A DNA stretch of 64,000 nt. It comes from Microbacterium immunditiarum (lineage in GTDB: Bacteria; Actinomycetota; Actinomycetes; Actinomycetales; Microbacteriaceae). Positions 1-9,714 of the stretch are shown one piece after another. Below the pieces are notes generated by a model, which had not been told where the DNA came from, searched no databases, and saw only the letters and a list, made by a program, of their open reading frames with translations. A program made the translations under genes and the position numbers. How positions within the stretch are numbered: position 1 is the stretch's first letter; every line of letters starts with the position of its first letter. Where the stretch lies: positions 2,542,001 to 2,606,000 of the forward strand of contig NZ_JACCBV010000001.1 of NCBI RefSeq assembly GCF_013409785.1. Direction: 5' to 3'.

Positions 1-152
1 GGTCGCACGTGCTGCTCACCGCCGAGGAATTCGATCGACTCACGGGCGGCACGGAGTTCGTCGGCGACCGATTGCGGATGCCGCGCGGCGAAGCCATCGA
101 TCTCGAACTGCCTGACCGCACGACGGCCGAGCTCAGAGTCCCTGAGCTGTGA
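1..152 (+). CDS. Phd/YefM-type antitoxin, C-terminal part (cut by window edge)
   Basis: The frame is open from the window edge to a TGA and gives about 49 residues beginning SHVLLTAEEFDRLTGG. This matches the core of Phd/YefM antitoxins (pattern PV-LLS-EEYERL) followed by a short acidic tail that would bind the toxin. Such proteins bind operator DNA through their N-terminus and neutralise a cognate PIN-domain RNase. The TGA overlaps the GTG start of the vapC-like gene (GTGA), the usual coupling in a toxin-antitoxin operon. The N-terminal DNA-binding half lies outside the window, so the exact antitoxin class is inferred. Confidence 0.7.
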   Translation, partial: SHVLLTAEEFDRLTGGTEFVGDRLRMPRGEAIDLELPDRTTAELRVPEL

Positions 153-568
153 GGTACCTGCTCGATACGAACGTGATCAGCGACGCGCGCGTCGGGCGGT
201 CGCCTCAGGTGGCCGACTGGATCGCGCGTCAGCGAATCGCGGACCTCGCGATCAGCTCCATCACAGTGCTCGAACTCGAACTCGGTGTGCGACGCAAGGA
301 GCGTCAGGACGAGCGGAGCGGACGTGCGCTGCGTGAATGGCTGGACGAAGCGGTGCTTCCGCTGTTCGACGGTCGGGTGCTTGCCGTGGACGAGAGAGTC
401 GCACGAGCCGCCGGGGGTCTTCACGTGCCGGATCCGATGCCGGCGATGGACGCCATCATCGCTGCGACGGCGATCGTCCACGGCCTCATCCTCGTCACTC
501 GCAATCGCAATCGCAAAGACATGGAGCGCACGGGCGTCGCGATGCTCGATCCGTGGGTCGATGCCTGA
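149..568 (+). CDS. vapC: VapC/FitB-like PIN-domain toxin RNase
   Basis: This 139-residue protein is the usual length for a PIN toxin, a Mg2+-dependent RNase that cleaves RNA when freed from its antitoxin. The acidic catalytic set is visible: D6 in LLDTN, E42 in SSITVLELELG, D101 in MPAMDAIIAATA, and a final TRN at 117-119. The SxxTxxEL-G and DAxIAATA motifs are those of the VapC/FitB branch. The GTG start overlaps the antitoxin stop, so translation should be coupled. No residue is missing, so it is probably intact. The RNA target cannot be read from sequence. Confidence 0.88.
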   Translation: MRYLLDTNVISDARVGRSPQVADWIARQRIADLAISSITVLELELGVRRKERQDERSGRALREWLDEAVLPLFDGRVLAVDERVARAAGGLHVPDPMPAMDAIIAATAIVHGLILVTRNRNRKDMERTGVAMLDPWVDA

Positions 569-814
569 TCATCCCAGAATGACCTCGCGCCGATAATGCA
601 CATTATGTCAACTCGACCAGGCATTATTGCACTAGATGAAATCGGGGCTACTCCCCTCGCCGCGCCGCTTGAGGATCGGCCGTCGCCGCTCGGTTCAACC
701 CTCTGACCTGGGGTTTGTCGAATGTGGGTGCGCGGCTCGACAAGACACGGTCAGTTCTCTCGACCCGGTCGGTCACGCGAGACAGCATCGCGGCACGACT
801 GGGAGGACACCGCA
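569..814. other. Spacer after vapC with an AT-rich inverted repeat
   Basis: No convincing gene is seen. At 593-606 there is ATAATG-CA-CATTAT, a perfect 6-bp inverted repeat with a 2-nt centre, unusually AT-rich for this chromosome. Another AT-rich stretch (GCATTATTGC) follows at about 631-640. They could be an operator or the remains of a promoter; nothing in the sequence decides which. The last part is the leader of the interrupted gene that starts at 815. Confidence 0.4.
801..807 (+). promoter_or_regulatory. Shine-Dalgarno of the interrupted gene
   Basis: GGGAGGA lies 7 nt before an ATG. This is the main argument that the short reading frame at 815 was a real gene start. Confidence 0.5.
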
Positions 815-884
815 ATGACCAGCGATGAGACACGGCACCAACCGACCCCATTCGCGCAGTCGATCCCGGTGTCGGCGACGGTTG
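815..884 (+). pseudogene. 5' fragment of an unknown gene, interrupted by the IS21-like element
   Basis: An ATG with a good ribosome binding site begins MTSDETRHQPTPFAQ and stays open into the left inverted repeat of the IS, where an in-frame TAG in the repeat (ending at base 916) ends it after 33 codons. About 23 codons belong to the original gene. The product is not recognised. The matching 3' part should lie right of base 2985, but which of the open frames there continues it cannot be told by eye. It could also be a short remnant that was already dead before insertion. Confidence 0.4.
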
Positions 885-922
885 AGAACCAGGCCAAAAC
901 GACGGGCGAAAACTAGGCCACC
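885..922. repeat. IS21 left terminal inverted repeat
   Basis: It starts AGAACCAGGCCAAAACGACG and ends AAAACTAGGCCACC. It pairs with the right end, with mismatches only at position 7 and positions 21-23 of 38. This is the istB-proximal end. Confidence 0.85.
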
Positions 923-936
923 GATTCGTCGTTTCG

Positions 937-2930
<1,994 letters not shown>

Positions 2931-2947
2931 CCACCCAATCTGGTCCG

Positions 2948-2985
2948 GGTGGCCTAGTTTTCAAGCGTCGTTTTGGCCGGGTTCT
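2948..2985. repeat. IS21 right terminal inverted repeat
   Basis: Read on the minus strand it begins AGAACCCGGCCAAAACGACG and ends GAAAACTAGGCCACC, the counterpart of the left end. It is the istA-proximal end. Confidence 0.85.
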
Positions 2986-3189
2986 GGAGCGTCGTCGACA
3001 CCCGGCCATTCCCGCTCACCATTGAGCGGCCACTCCTTCGGGATCGCGACGTCGACAATACTCAAAGTGATATTGCTCGTCACCAGTAGTGCATGAATGA
3101 GCCCCGCTTCCGGTCGCAGCCGCCCTCCTCTGCGGAAGAGGGGCCGGTGTGAAGAGGGGTGCACGCACTGCCCCGATAATGTGGCATCC
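2986..3189. other. Right flank of the IS and NUDIX gene leader
   Basis: The flank holds no complete gene. On the minus strand a stretch reading IPKEWPLNGEREWPGVDD looks protein-like and could be the end of a gene broken by the IS, but it is too short to identify. A CAATA...TATTG inverted repeat lies at 3056-3075. A C-rich/G-rich hairpin with CCTCT/AGAGG stem lies near 3125-3142, ahead of the NUDIX promoter. Confidence 0.35.
3177..3182 (+). promoter_or_regulatory. -10 box TAATGT, 7 nt before the NUDIX start
   Basis: The overlapping hexamers GATAAT and TAATGT precede GTG at 3190 by 7-9 nt, which predicts a leaderless or near-leaderless mRNA. No clear -35 is seen. Confidence 0.45.
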
Positions 3190-3651
3190 GTGCCGGCATC
3201 CGATTATGTCCGCGAGCTCCGCGCTCGAATAGGAACCGATTATGTCCTACTCCCGGGCGTGACCGCCGTGGTTCAGGTTGACGACCGTTTCCTGGTCGCG
3301 CGACAGCGCGACTCTGGGCTGTGGAGCCTGGTCGGCGGGAGCATCGAGCCCGGCGAGGAGCCCGAAGCCGCTCTCCTCCGCGAAGTGCGCGAGGAACTGG
3401 GCGTGCCGGTTGCGGTCCGCGGAATCGTGGGCGCCTACGGCGGAGCCGCCCTCGAGACGAGCTATCCGAACGGCGATCGCGTCGGCTACGTCACGATCGC
3501 CTACCGCTGCGAGCCGGCCTCGACCGACTTCGCGCTCGAGCCGTCCGAGCTCATCGAGACGCGCTGGGTCACACAGGCCGACATCGCCGGGCTCGACCGC
3601 CACCGATGGATCGACGACGTTCTCGAGGACGCCGTCCGCACCGCGCCATAG
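3190..3651 (+). CDS. NUDIX hydrolase
   Basis: NUDIX enzymes hydrolyse nucleoside diphosphates linked to another group. The full signature is present: GGSIEPGEEPEAALLREV then REELGV, fitting G-x5-E-x7-REUxEExGU, with the metal-binding glutamates intact. The GTG start gives 153 residues beginning MPASDYVRELRARIG, the usual start of this actinobacterial subgroup. An upstream in-frame ATG would add 31 residues of implausible composition. It is followed 9 bp later by a cupin gene that has its own -10 box at this gene's stop codon. The substrate is unknown. Confidence 0.85.
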   Translation: MPASDYVRELRARIGTDYVLLPGVTAVVQVDDRFLVARQRDSGLWSLVGGSIEPGEEPEAALLREVREELGVPVAVRGIVGAYGGAALETSYPNGDRVGYVTIAYRCEPASTDFALEPSELIETRWVTQADIAGLDRHRWIDDVLEDAVRTAP

Positions 3652-3654
3652 GAT
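3649..3654 (+). promoter_or_regulatory. -10 box TAGGAT, 6 nt before the cupin ATG
   Basis: The hexamer overlaps the TAG stop of the NUDIX gene and ends 6 nt before ATG, so transcription would start at the start codon (leaderless). There is no Shine-Dalgarno sequence. Confidence 0.55.
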
Positions 3655-3660
3655 TGCCGC

Positions 3661-4026
3661 ATGAGCGATGACGTTCGGAACATCGACGACGCCTTGTCCC
3701 GCATCACCGCCTACTGGCAGCCCCACCGCCTCACCAGCATCAATGACTACGACGTGAAGGTCGTCAAGATCCACGGGGAGTTCGTGTGGCACGACCACCC
3801 CGACACCGACGAGCTCTTCATGGTCCTGAACGGCGAACTGATCATTCAGCTCCGCGATCGCGATGTCGTCCTCGGCCCGAACGACGTGTTCGTCGTCCCC
3901 CGCGGCGTCGAACACCGCCCGAAGGCGGATGAGGAGGTCCACGCGCTCCTGTTCGAACCCAAGGGCACCGTGAACACAGGCTCAGCGGGCGGGGAGATGA
4001 CCTCTCCCCTGCGGGAGCTGCCGTGA
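3661..4026 (+). CDS. Cupin-domain protein
   Basis: A 121-residue single-domain cupin. Motif 1 is seen as WHDHPDTDELFMVLNGEL (two His and a Glu for a metal) and motif 2 as PNDVFVVPRGVEHRP with a third His, so a divalent metal site is likely intact. Family members range from small isomerases to binding proteins, and the substrate is not evident. Its stop overlaps the GTG of the following methyltransferase by four bases (GTGA), so the two are co-translated. Confidence 0.82.
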   Translation: MSDDVRNIDDALSRITAYWQPHRLTSINDYDVKVVKIHGEFVWHDHPDTDELFMVLNGELIIQLRDRDVVLGPNDVFVVPRGVEHRPKADEEVHALLFEPKGTVNTGSAGGEMTSPLRELP

Positions 4027-4802
4027 GCAGTCCCGTGCAGCAGAGCGCTCACACGCGTGACGACCGCAACGTCCCCAGCGATCTCTGGACGGCCCGAGAC
4101 GCCGAGGCATACGACTCGCCCGACGACCCCATGTTCTCGCCGGAGTTGCTCGAGCGCACGACGCTGTTCCTCGCGGAGCTCGCACAGGGCGGCCGAGCAC
4201 TCGAGTTCGCGATCGGGACGGGTCGTGTGGCCGTTCCCCTGCAGTCCCGCGGGGTCGAAGTGTCGGGCATCGAGTACTCACCCGCGATGGTCGAGCAGCT
4301 GATGAAGAAGACGAAGACCATCCCGACCGCGATCGGCGATATGGCGACCACTCGCGTGGACGGAGAGTTCTCGCTCGTCTACCTCGTCTACAACACGATC
4401 GGAAACCTCTATACCCAGGACGCCCAGGTGGAGTGCTTCCGCAACGCCGCCCGGCATCTCCGGCCCGGCGGTCGATTCGTCGTCGAGGTCCTCGTGCCGC
4501 AACTTCGACGCCTGCCCCCAGGACAGAATGCGGTCCCCTTCGATGTTTCAGAGCAGCACCTCGGCTTCGATACGTACGATCTCGTGTCGCAGCGCGCCAT
4601 CTCGCACCACTACCGGAGACAATCCGACGGCAGCTACCGGTACAGCCCGCACAACTACCGATACGTCTGGCCGTCGGAACTCGACCTCATGGCCCGGATC
4701 GCGGGCTTCGAGTTGGAGGGCCGATTCGGGGATTGGGACAGGACGCCGTTCTCCAGCGAGAGCGACTCGCACATCTCCGTCTGGCGTCTTCCCGAGAGCT
4801 GA
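4023..4802 (+). CDS. Class I SAM-dependent methyltransferase
   Basis: A 259-residue Rossmann-fold methyltransferase. Motif I is LEFAIGTGRVAVPL at about residue 60, followed by GIEYSPAMVEQL (acidic residue for the SAM ribose) and VYLVYNTIGNLYTQDAQV (motif IV region). The later LRPGGRFVVEV is the usual post-I strand. The start is a GTG overlapping the cupin stop. The protein resembles the widespread small-molecule or unknown-target group; the acceptor cannot be assigned. A strong hairpin follows the gene. Confidence 0.82.
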   Translation: MSSPVQQSAHTRDDRNVPSDLWTARDAEAYDSPDDPMFSPELLERTTLFLAELAQGGRALEFAIGTGRVAVPLQSRGVEVSGIEYSPAMVEQLMKKTKTIPTAIGDMATTRVDGEFSLVYLVYNTIGNLYTQDAQVECFRNAARHLRPGGRFVVEVLVPQLRRLPPGQNAVPFDVSEQHLGFDTYDLVSQRAISHHYRRQSDGSYRYSPHNYRYVWPSELDLMARIAGFELEGRFGDWDRTPFSSESDSHISVWRLPES

Positions 4803-4848
4803 CTCGGCGAAGCCAGAACCGACCCCGCACGGAAACAACGGAAACAGC

Positions 4849-4888
4849 AGAGGCCCGGGCGGCGGGTCATGCCCAGGCCCGGGCCTCT
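4849..4888. terminator. Bidirectional hairpin between convergent genes
   Basis: A perfect 12-bp inverted repeat, AGAGGCCCGGGC paired with GCCCGGGCCTCT around a 16-nt loop, lies between the ends of the methyltransferase (+) and the DUF6458-like gene (-). It has no long T-tract. Confidence 0.7.
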
Positions 4889-4896
4889 GTGACGAC

Positions 4897-5160
4897 TCAG
4901 ACGTACGGGTCGTCGTCGGTCGTCGCCGTGCTCTGGCGCGTGACCCGCTCGCCCGCGGCGGGGTCCACAGCGGTGCGCGTGACCGTGTCGGATCGCCGGC
5001 GGCGCATGAGGAGCACCAGCCCCACGATGAAGACGACGACTCCGGCGCCCATCAGGATGTATCCGATCAGGTCGAGGTTCACCCACTCGGTCTCGACGTT
5101 GACGGCGAACGTCAGGATGGCGCCGATGGCGAACAGCGCGATTCCGGCTCCGATGCTCAT
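4897..5160 (-). CDS. Small two-helix membrane protein (DUF6458-like)
   Basis: An 87-residue protein with two transmembrane helices: IGAGIALFAIGAILTFAV (residues 3-20) and a second starting IGYILMGAGVVVFIVGLVLL (32-51), joined by VETEWVNLDLIG. An arginine cluster and a hydrophilic tail ending DDDPYV follow. This layout matches the actinobacterial DUF6458 family, whose function is unknown. The ATG is preceded by AAGGAG at a good distance, which fixes the start. Confidence 0.8.
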   Translation of the reverse strand: MSIGAGIALFAIGAILTFAVNVETEWVNLDLIGYILMGAGVVVFIVGLVLLMRRRRSDTVTRTAVDPAAGERVTRQSTATTDDDPYV

Positions 5161-5303
5161 GCGAGCTCCTTTCCGGGGTCCGGGGGTCACCCCTCCCCTG
5201 CTGCGGGCTGTTTTGGCCCGCAATCCACGATTCCGGGTCGCCTCGATCGGACCCAAGGGGTTGACAAATCGCGGATGCTCCGGTTCCGGCTGCCTCCTCG
5301 GGT

Positions 5304-5390
5304 GTGCAGAACTCCACGGATGTGCGCTCGTCACCGGTATCCGAACAGACCCGCCACCCGGGACCGCCGCTGATCCCTGAAGTTCTGCAC
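5304..5390. repeat. 87-bp segment bounded by a 10-bp inverted repeat
   Basis: GTGCAGAACT at 5304-5313 and AGTTCTGCAC at 5381-5390 are perfect inverse copies that enclose a non-coding stretch between the divergent DUF6458-like gene and psuG. It could be a small non-autonomous element or a paired regulator site. The rest of this spacer (5161-5444) shows only a lone TTGACA near 5260 with no matching -10. Confidence 0.4.
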
Positions 5391-5412
5391 GTGAGGCTTC
5401 GTTGCTCGCGAA

Positions 5413-5418
5413 TAGGGT
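5413..5418 (+). promoter_or_regulatory. -10 box TAGGGT of psuG
   Basis: This predicts a leader of about 20 nt that carries the AAGGAG ribosome binding site at 5434-5439. Confidence 0.5.
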
Positions 5419-5444
5419 GTGAGAAGACCCCGGAAGGAGCCGCT

Positions 5445-6377
5445 GTGCCACCCACTCCCCTCGCCATCTCGGAGGAGGTGCGCGACGCGATCGAGCGCGG
5501 CGCGCCCGTGCTCGCGCTCGAATCGACGATCTTCACGCACGGGCTCCCGCGTCCGCGCAACATCGCGGTCGCGCGCGAGGCCGAGGACCTCGTGCGCTCG
5601 CTCAGGGTCGTGCCCGCCACGATCGGTGTCGTCGACGGGCGCCCGACCGTGGGCCTATCCCCCGACGAGATCGAGCGCCTCGCGACCACAGACGGCGTCA
5701 TGAAGGCGAGCCTGCGGGACCTGCCTCTCGCGATGGCGAAGGGGCTCAGCGCCGGCACGACGGTCGCAGCCACCGCGTTCCTCGCCGATCGCGCCGGCAT
5801 CCGTGTCTTCTCGACCGGAGGGCTCGGCGGCGTGCATCGAGGCGCGCAGCAGACGTTCGACGAGTCGGCCGACCTGCCTACCCTGGCCGCACTCCCCCTC
5901 GTGCTCGTGAGCGCCGGGGTGAAGTCGATCCTCGACATCCCGCTCACGCTCGAGCGTCTCGAGACCCTGAGCCTCGCGGTGGTGGGCTATCGCACGACGG
6001 ACTACCCGGGGTTCTACATCTCGGATTCCGGATATGACCTGGACTTCTCGGTGGACTCTCCCGGAGAGATCGCGCGAGTCGTCGAGGCGCGCGACAGTCT
6101 CGGCATCAGCTCCGCCCTCCTCGTCGCGAACCCCGTCGGCGCCGAGCGCGAGCTTCCGCGCGAACTCCACGACGACGTGCTCACGCGTGCCCTCGACGAA
6201 GCGCACCGGCTCGGCGTGAGCGGCCACGACACGACGCCATTCCTGCTGGACTTCGTCCAGCGCGAGACCGGCGGACGAAGCCTCGACGTGAACGTCGACG
6301 TCTACCGCGGCAACGTCGAACTCGGCGCACGCATCGCCGCCGCCCTCTCGACCACTCCCCTCTCCCCCGCCGGCTGA
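5445..6377 (+). CDS. psuG: Pseudouridine-5'-phosphate glycosidase
   Basis: PsuG reversibly splits pseudouridine 5'-phosphate into uracil and ribose 5-phosphate in the cytosol, the committed step of pseudouridine breakdown. The 310-residue protein shows the family landmarks: ALESTIFTHGLPRPRN near the N-terminus, MAKGLSAGTTVAAT, FSTGGLGGVHRGA, and a C-terminal DVNVDVYRGNVELGARIA. The GTG start is set by AAGGAG five bases upstream. Its TGA shares one base with the ATG of the kinase that follows, giving the normal psuG-psuK pair. Confidence 0.95.
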   Translation: MPPTPLAISEEVRDAIERGAPVLALESTIFTHGLPRPRNIAVAREAEDLVRSLRVVPATIGVVDGRPTVGLSPDEIERLATTDGVMKASLRDLPLAMAKGLSAGTTVAATAFLADRAGIRVFSTGGLGGVHRGAQQTFDESADLPTLAALPLVLVSAGVKSILDIPLTLERLETLSLAVVGYRTTDYPGFYISDSGYDLDFSVDSPGEIARVVEARDSLGISSALLVANPVGAERELPRELHDDVLTRALDEAHRLGVSGHDTTPFLLDFVQRETGGRSLDVNVDVYRGNVELGARIAAALSTTPLSPAG

Positions 6378-7219
6378 TGCTGCTCACGATCGGCGACCTG
6401 ATCGACGACGTGCTCGTCCGGCGCGCGGGTGGGCTCGAACGCGGCACCGACAACGTCGCCACGATCCGTCACGCGCGCGGCGGAAGCGCCGCGAACGTCG
6501 CAGCAGCGGCGGCCGCATCCGTCGCCACTCGATTCATCGGGTGCGTGGGCGACGACCCCGCGGGCGATGCACTCGTGCGAAGGCTGGAGCAGGCCGGAGT
6601 CGATGTCCGCGTGCAGCGGGGTGGGCGCACCGGGACGATCGTCATCCTCGTCGACGACGAGGGCGAACGTACGATGATCACCGATCGCGGAGCTGCGGCT
6701 GAGCTCGGCCCGATCGATCCGGCCTGGCTCGACGACGTCGAGTGGGTGCATGTCCCGCTGTACGGGTTCTCGACGGAGCCGTCGCGCTCCGCGGTCGTCG
6801 AGGCGATCGACCGGATGCTTCGGCCACCGGTCCGCGTGAGTCTCGACCTCTCGAGCGTCGCCACGATGCGCGAGCTGGGCACCCGCGAGCTGCGTGCCCT
6901 CATCGCGCGCGTCCGCCCCGACGTCGTGTTCGCGAACCGCGACGAGGCCGCATGCGCGGGGGCCCTCGCCCTCGACCTTTCGTCCGTCGAGGCGTACATC
7001 GTCAAGCGCGGCGGCGAGCCCGTGGTCGTCACGGTGGGCGGCGACGAGGTGCACGTTGCGGTGGAGCCCGTGGAAGGTCTCATCGACTCGACGGGTGCCG
7101 GCGACGCGTTCGCCGCCGGGTACATCGCGACCGCGATGAGCGGAGCGGATGTGGCATCCGCCGCGCGAGCCGGTGCAGACCTCGCCCGTCGGGCGCTCAC
7201 CGAGCTCGGCGCGCTCTAG
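6377..7219 (+). CDS. psuK: PfkB-family sugar kinase, probable pseudouridine kinase
   Basis: A 280-residue PfkB/ribokinase-type enzyme. The N-terminal GGSAANVAAAAA substrate motif and the C-terminal IDSTGAGDAFAAGYI motif with the catalytic Asp are intact. Because it is translationally coupled to psuG, it most likely phosphorylates pseudouridine to supply the psuG substrate. On sequence alone it could be a ribokinase or other nucleoside kinase. No dedicated pseudouridine transporter is next to the pair. Confidence 0.85.
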   Translation: MLLTIGDLIDDVLVRRAGGLERGTDNVATIRHARGGSAANVAAAAAASVATRFIGCVGDDPAGDALVRRLEQAGVDVRVQRGGRTGTIVILVDDEGERTMITDRGAAAELGPIDPAWLDDVEWVHVPLYGFSTEPSRSAVVEAIDRMLRPPVRVSLDLSSVATMRELGTRELRALIARVRPDVVFANRDEAACAGALALDLSSVEAYIVKRGGEPVVVTVGGDEVHVAVEPVEGLIDSTGAGDAFAAGYIATAMSGADVASAARAGADLARRALTELGAL

Positions 7220-7253
7220 CTCGACGACGGGCGCGGATGTCGGCGGCCGCCGC

Positions 7254-7259
7254 TACCGT
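7254..7259 (+). promoter_or_regulatory. -10 box TACCGT, 6 nt before the reductase ATG
   Basis: There are six bases between the hexamer and ATG and no Shine-Dalgarno sequence, consistent with a leaderless mRNA. Confidence 0.5.
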
Positions 7260-7265
7260 GTCGGC

Positions 7266-7826
7266 ATGCATCGCGTGGTCTACTACACCGCAACGACTCT
7301 GAACGGATTCCTGGCAGACGACAACCATTCCCTCGACTGGCTCTTCGCTGTTCCGGGCGGCGAGGGCGGCGACGCCGACTTCACGGCGTTCCTCGACGGG
7401 ATCGGAGTTCTCGTGCAGGGCTCGTCCACCTACGAGTGGGTCGTCGAACACGAAGACCTCCTCGCGCACCCCGAGAAGTGGCCGAAGTACTACGGCGATC
7501 GCCCGACCTACGTCTTCACGAGCCGTACGCTGCCGGATGTGCCGGGTGCCGACATCCGGTTCATCACGGGCGATGTGAAAGATGCCTGGCCCGAGATCCG
7601 CGACGCGGCGGGCGATCGTGACGTGTGGGTTGTCGGCGGGGGCGACCTCGCGGGTCAGTTCGCCGATGCGGGGCTGCTCGATGAGATCCGCGTGTCGGTC
7701 GCGCCCGCGACGCTCGTGTCCGGCAAGCCGCTGCTGCCTCGCAACCTGGGCTCCGATCGCTTGACGCTGCAGGCTGTGCGGCAGATGGGCCAGTTCGCCG
7801 AGCTCACCTTCTCGATCTCGAGCTGA
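7266..7826 (+). CDS. Dihydrofolate reductase / RibD-C family protein
   Basis: A 186-residue protein of the RibD C-terminal/DHFR fold: VVYYTATTLNGFLADDNHSLDWL at the start is read here in two pieces, TATTLNGFLAD and SLDWLF, followed by VQGSSTYEWV, the NADPH-binding VWVVGGGDLAGQFADAGL and the closing DEIRVSVAPATLVSGKPLLP. Members are NADPH-dependent reductases, mostly with unknown substrates; it is not the folate-cycle FolA. It ends 15 bp from the convergent FUSC gene. Confidence 0.85.
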   Translation: MHRVVYYTATTLNGFLADDNHSLDWLFAVPGGEGGDADFTAFLDGIGVLVQGSSTYEWVVEHEDLLAHPEKWPKYYGDRPTYVFTSRTLPDVPGADIRFITGDVKDAWPEIRDAAGDRDVWVVGGGDLAGQFADAGLLDEIRVSVAPATLVSGKPLLPRNLGSDRLTLQAVRQMGQFAELTFSISS

Positions 7827-7841
7827 CGCTGCGCCCGCGAG

Positions 7842-8921
7842 TCACCCCGGCACGCCGACTCCCGCCTCCGCCTCGCGCTTCGGTCGGTCGCGCGGCCACA
7901 GCACCAGCAGCGCGAGGACAGCCAGCGCCGACCCGATGAGAGTATCGAGCAGCCGGTGCGCCGCCCACTCCGTGACGGCGCCGCTCGGCAATCCGACGAA
8001 CATGATCGCGCCGATCGAGCTCAGCGCGGCTCCGTACGTCGGGTACCTCTCCTGCGCCGCGATCCCGACGATGAGCGCGACGACGGCGATGGCCGCCAGG
8101 GCGATCGTCGGAACCACGAGCGCGAGCAGGCCGACCGCGACAACGCCGACGACGGTCCCTGCGATCCGGGTGATGAGCACCGAGGTGGGCGGCTTGCCCG
8201 TCGGAAGGAGGATCGTGAACGCGGCGAGGAAGATCCAGTAGGCATCCCGTCCACCGAAGGCGCTGAAGCCGAGCATCGCCACGGCGAGCGGAATCGCCCG
8301 TCGCACCCCGTCGCGGAAGTGCTCATCACGCGCGCGCAGCGCGTGGAGCATCCGCACACTCAACGACTCCTCCGACCGCGGCAGCCTCGCGAGCCGGCCC
8401 TTCGCGCGGAACAACGCCGATACGAATCCGACGACGACACCGACCGCCGCTCCGGCGGCGACCACGCCGAGAAGGTCGGAGACACCGCCCGCACGCTCGC
8501 CGCCGAGGACGCGCACCGACGTCGCGAAGGCGAACGTGAAGGAGCCCACGAGGCCGAGTCCGGCCCCGAGCGGCCCGCCCGCGGCAGCGAGCGACGAGGA
8601 GAACACGATCGCGCCCATGGCGACCGCGGCCAGCACCGGGATCGGCGAGGTGAGCACCCCCAGCCCCGCGCACACGAGCGCGACGAGACCGGTCATGAGC
8701 GCGACCAACCCGGCGACCGCGGCGGGCACGCGCGCGCCCACACCGGCCACGAGCCCCGCGCACAGTCCCCCGAGCATCGCGGCCGGCGTCGGGAAGAACG
8801 GCAGCAGCACAGCAACCCCGACGATCAGCCCGATGAGGATGTGGACGGCGAACGACACGCTCCACGCGGCATCCGTCGCGCCGAAGAGGCGCGAAGCCCA
8901 GTGGCGCGACGGCACCCTCAT
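7842..8921 (-). CDS. FUSC-family inner membrane protein
   Basis: A 359-residue protein with about ten hydrophobic segments in two blocks, separated by a charged middle region (FRAKGRLARLPRSEESLSVR). The second block contains LPTGKPPTSVLITRIAGTVVG, which is the fusaric-acid-resistance (FUSC/YccS) signature, here quoted only as PTGKPPTSVLITRIAG. Family members are proposed to export aromatic acids or related toxic compounds. The ATG overlaps the SGNH hydrolase stop by four bases (ATGA), so it depends on that gene for translation. Confidence 0.8.
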   Translation of the reverse strand: MRVPSRHWASRLFGATDAAWSVSFAVHILIGLIVGVAVLLPFFPTPAAMLGGLCAGLVAGVGARVPAAVAGLVALMTGLVALVCAGLGVLTSPIPVLAAVAMGAIVFSSSLAAAGGPLGAGLGLVGSFTFAFATSVRVLGGERAGGVSDLLGVVAAGAAVGVVVGFVSALFRAKGRLARLPRSEESLSVRMLHALRARDEHFRDGVRRAIPLAVAMLGFSAFGGRDAYWIFLAAFTILLPTGKPPTSVLITRIAGTVVGVVAVGLLALVVPTIALAAIAVVALIVGIAAQERYPTYGAALSSIGAIMFVGLPSGAVTEWAAHRLLDTLIGSALAVLALLVLWPRDRPKREAEAGVGVPG

Positions 8922-9694
8922 GACGAGGCTGTCTCGTGGGGTGACGGTTCGACCGTCACCCAGTCCGGGTGTTTGGGCTCGCGTCCGTCGCCCGATGAGG
9001 TGCGCGTGAGGCGACGTCGCACCCACGGCCCGACGTGCGCGCGATAGTACGTGGCTCCGCGCACCGCCGCGGGCGGCAGCTCCGGCAGCGACCACCACTC
9101 CTCCGGTGGATTCAGCCCGAGCGCTTCGAGCACGCGCGCGGCGACGCGGTGATGACCGCGCGCGTTCATGTGCAGGCGGTCCTCCGACCAATACGGCGGC
9201 GTCGACAGCTCGCGATCGGGCCAGTTGAGGGCGCGCACGACGTCCGGCCGCTCGCTCACGCGCGCGACCACCGCCGCCGAGAGCAGGTCCCCGCGCCGCT
9301 GGATCACGCGGCTGAGCGGCAGCTGCGCCGAGGGGTTCGCCCCCGACAGGAGGATCAGCGTGACGCCCTCGTCGTCGCAGCGCTTGAGCACGAGGCTGAA
9401 CGCGTCGGCGACGCTCGCGATAGACGTGCGCGGGCGCAGCATGTCGTTGCCGCCCCCGTTGAACGACAGGTGCGTGGGCTTCAGGGCGAGAGCCGGCTCG
9501 AGCTGCTCTTCGACGATCGCCCACACGAGCTTGCCGCGGATGGCCAGGTTCGCGTACTCGATGGGTTCGCCCGCGGCATCCGCCCACCCCTGCGCGACGA
9601 GGTCGGCCCATCCCCGCACGCGCCCGTCGGGAAGCTCGTCGCCGACTCCTTCGGTGAACGAGTCGCCTATGGCGACATATCGAACGGATGCCAC
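8918..9694 (-). CDS. SGNH/GDSL-family hydrolase
   Basis: A 258-residue esterase-type protein. Block I is YVAIGDSFTEGVGDE with the nucleophile Ser, block III is HLSFNGGGNDML, and block V is DRLHMNARGH with the catalytic Asp and His. No signal peptide is seen, so it should be cytosolic. The GTG start lies 7 nt after a TAGGCT -10 box with no Shine-Dalgarno sequence. It forms a two-gene unit with the FUSC membrane protein. The substrate is unknown; family members deacylate lipids or sugars. Confidence 0.85.
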   Translation of the reverse strand: MASVRYVAIGDSFTEGVGDELPDGRVRGWADLVAQGWADAAGEPIEYANLAIRGKLVWAIVEEQLEPALALKPTHLSFNGGGNDMLRPRTSIASVADAFSLVLKRCDDEGVTLILLSGANPSAQLPLSRVIQRRGDLLSAAVVARVSERPDVVRALNWPDRELSTPPYWSEDRLHMNARGHHRVAARVLEALGLNPPEEWWSLPELPPAAVRGATYYRAHVGPWVRRRLTRTSSGDGREPKHPDWVTVEPSPHETASS

Positions 9695-9701
9695 GGCCCT
9701 C

Positions 9702-9707
9702 AGCCTA
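9702..9707 (-). promoter_or_regulatory. -10 box TAGGCT of the SGNH gene (leaderless)
   Basis: It lies seven bases before the GTG start, with no ribosome binding site between. Confidence 0.5.
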
Positions 9708-9714
9708 CGGCGGC

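Noticed and set aside
2961..3164. Minus-strand gene reaching into the IS end
   Set aside because: The frame uses the inverted repeat for its C-terminus and has no recognisable family; at most a remnant.
5258..5300. TTGACA promoter upstream of psuG
   Set aside because: No -10 hexamer at 16-18 bp spacing; TAGGGT at 5413 is better placed.
4655..5947. Long antisense reading frames over psuG and similar frames over gltB, carB and polA
   Set aside because: They run opposite to well-supported genes and have the Arg/Ala/Ser-rich composition of GC-rich shadow frames.
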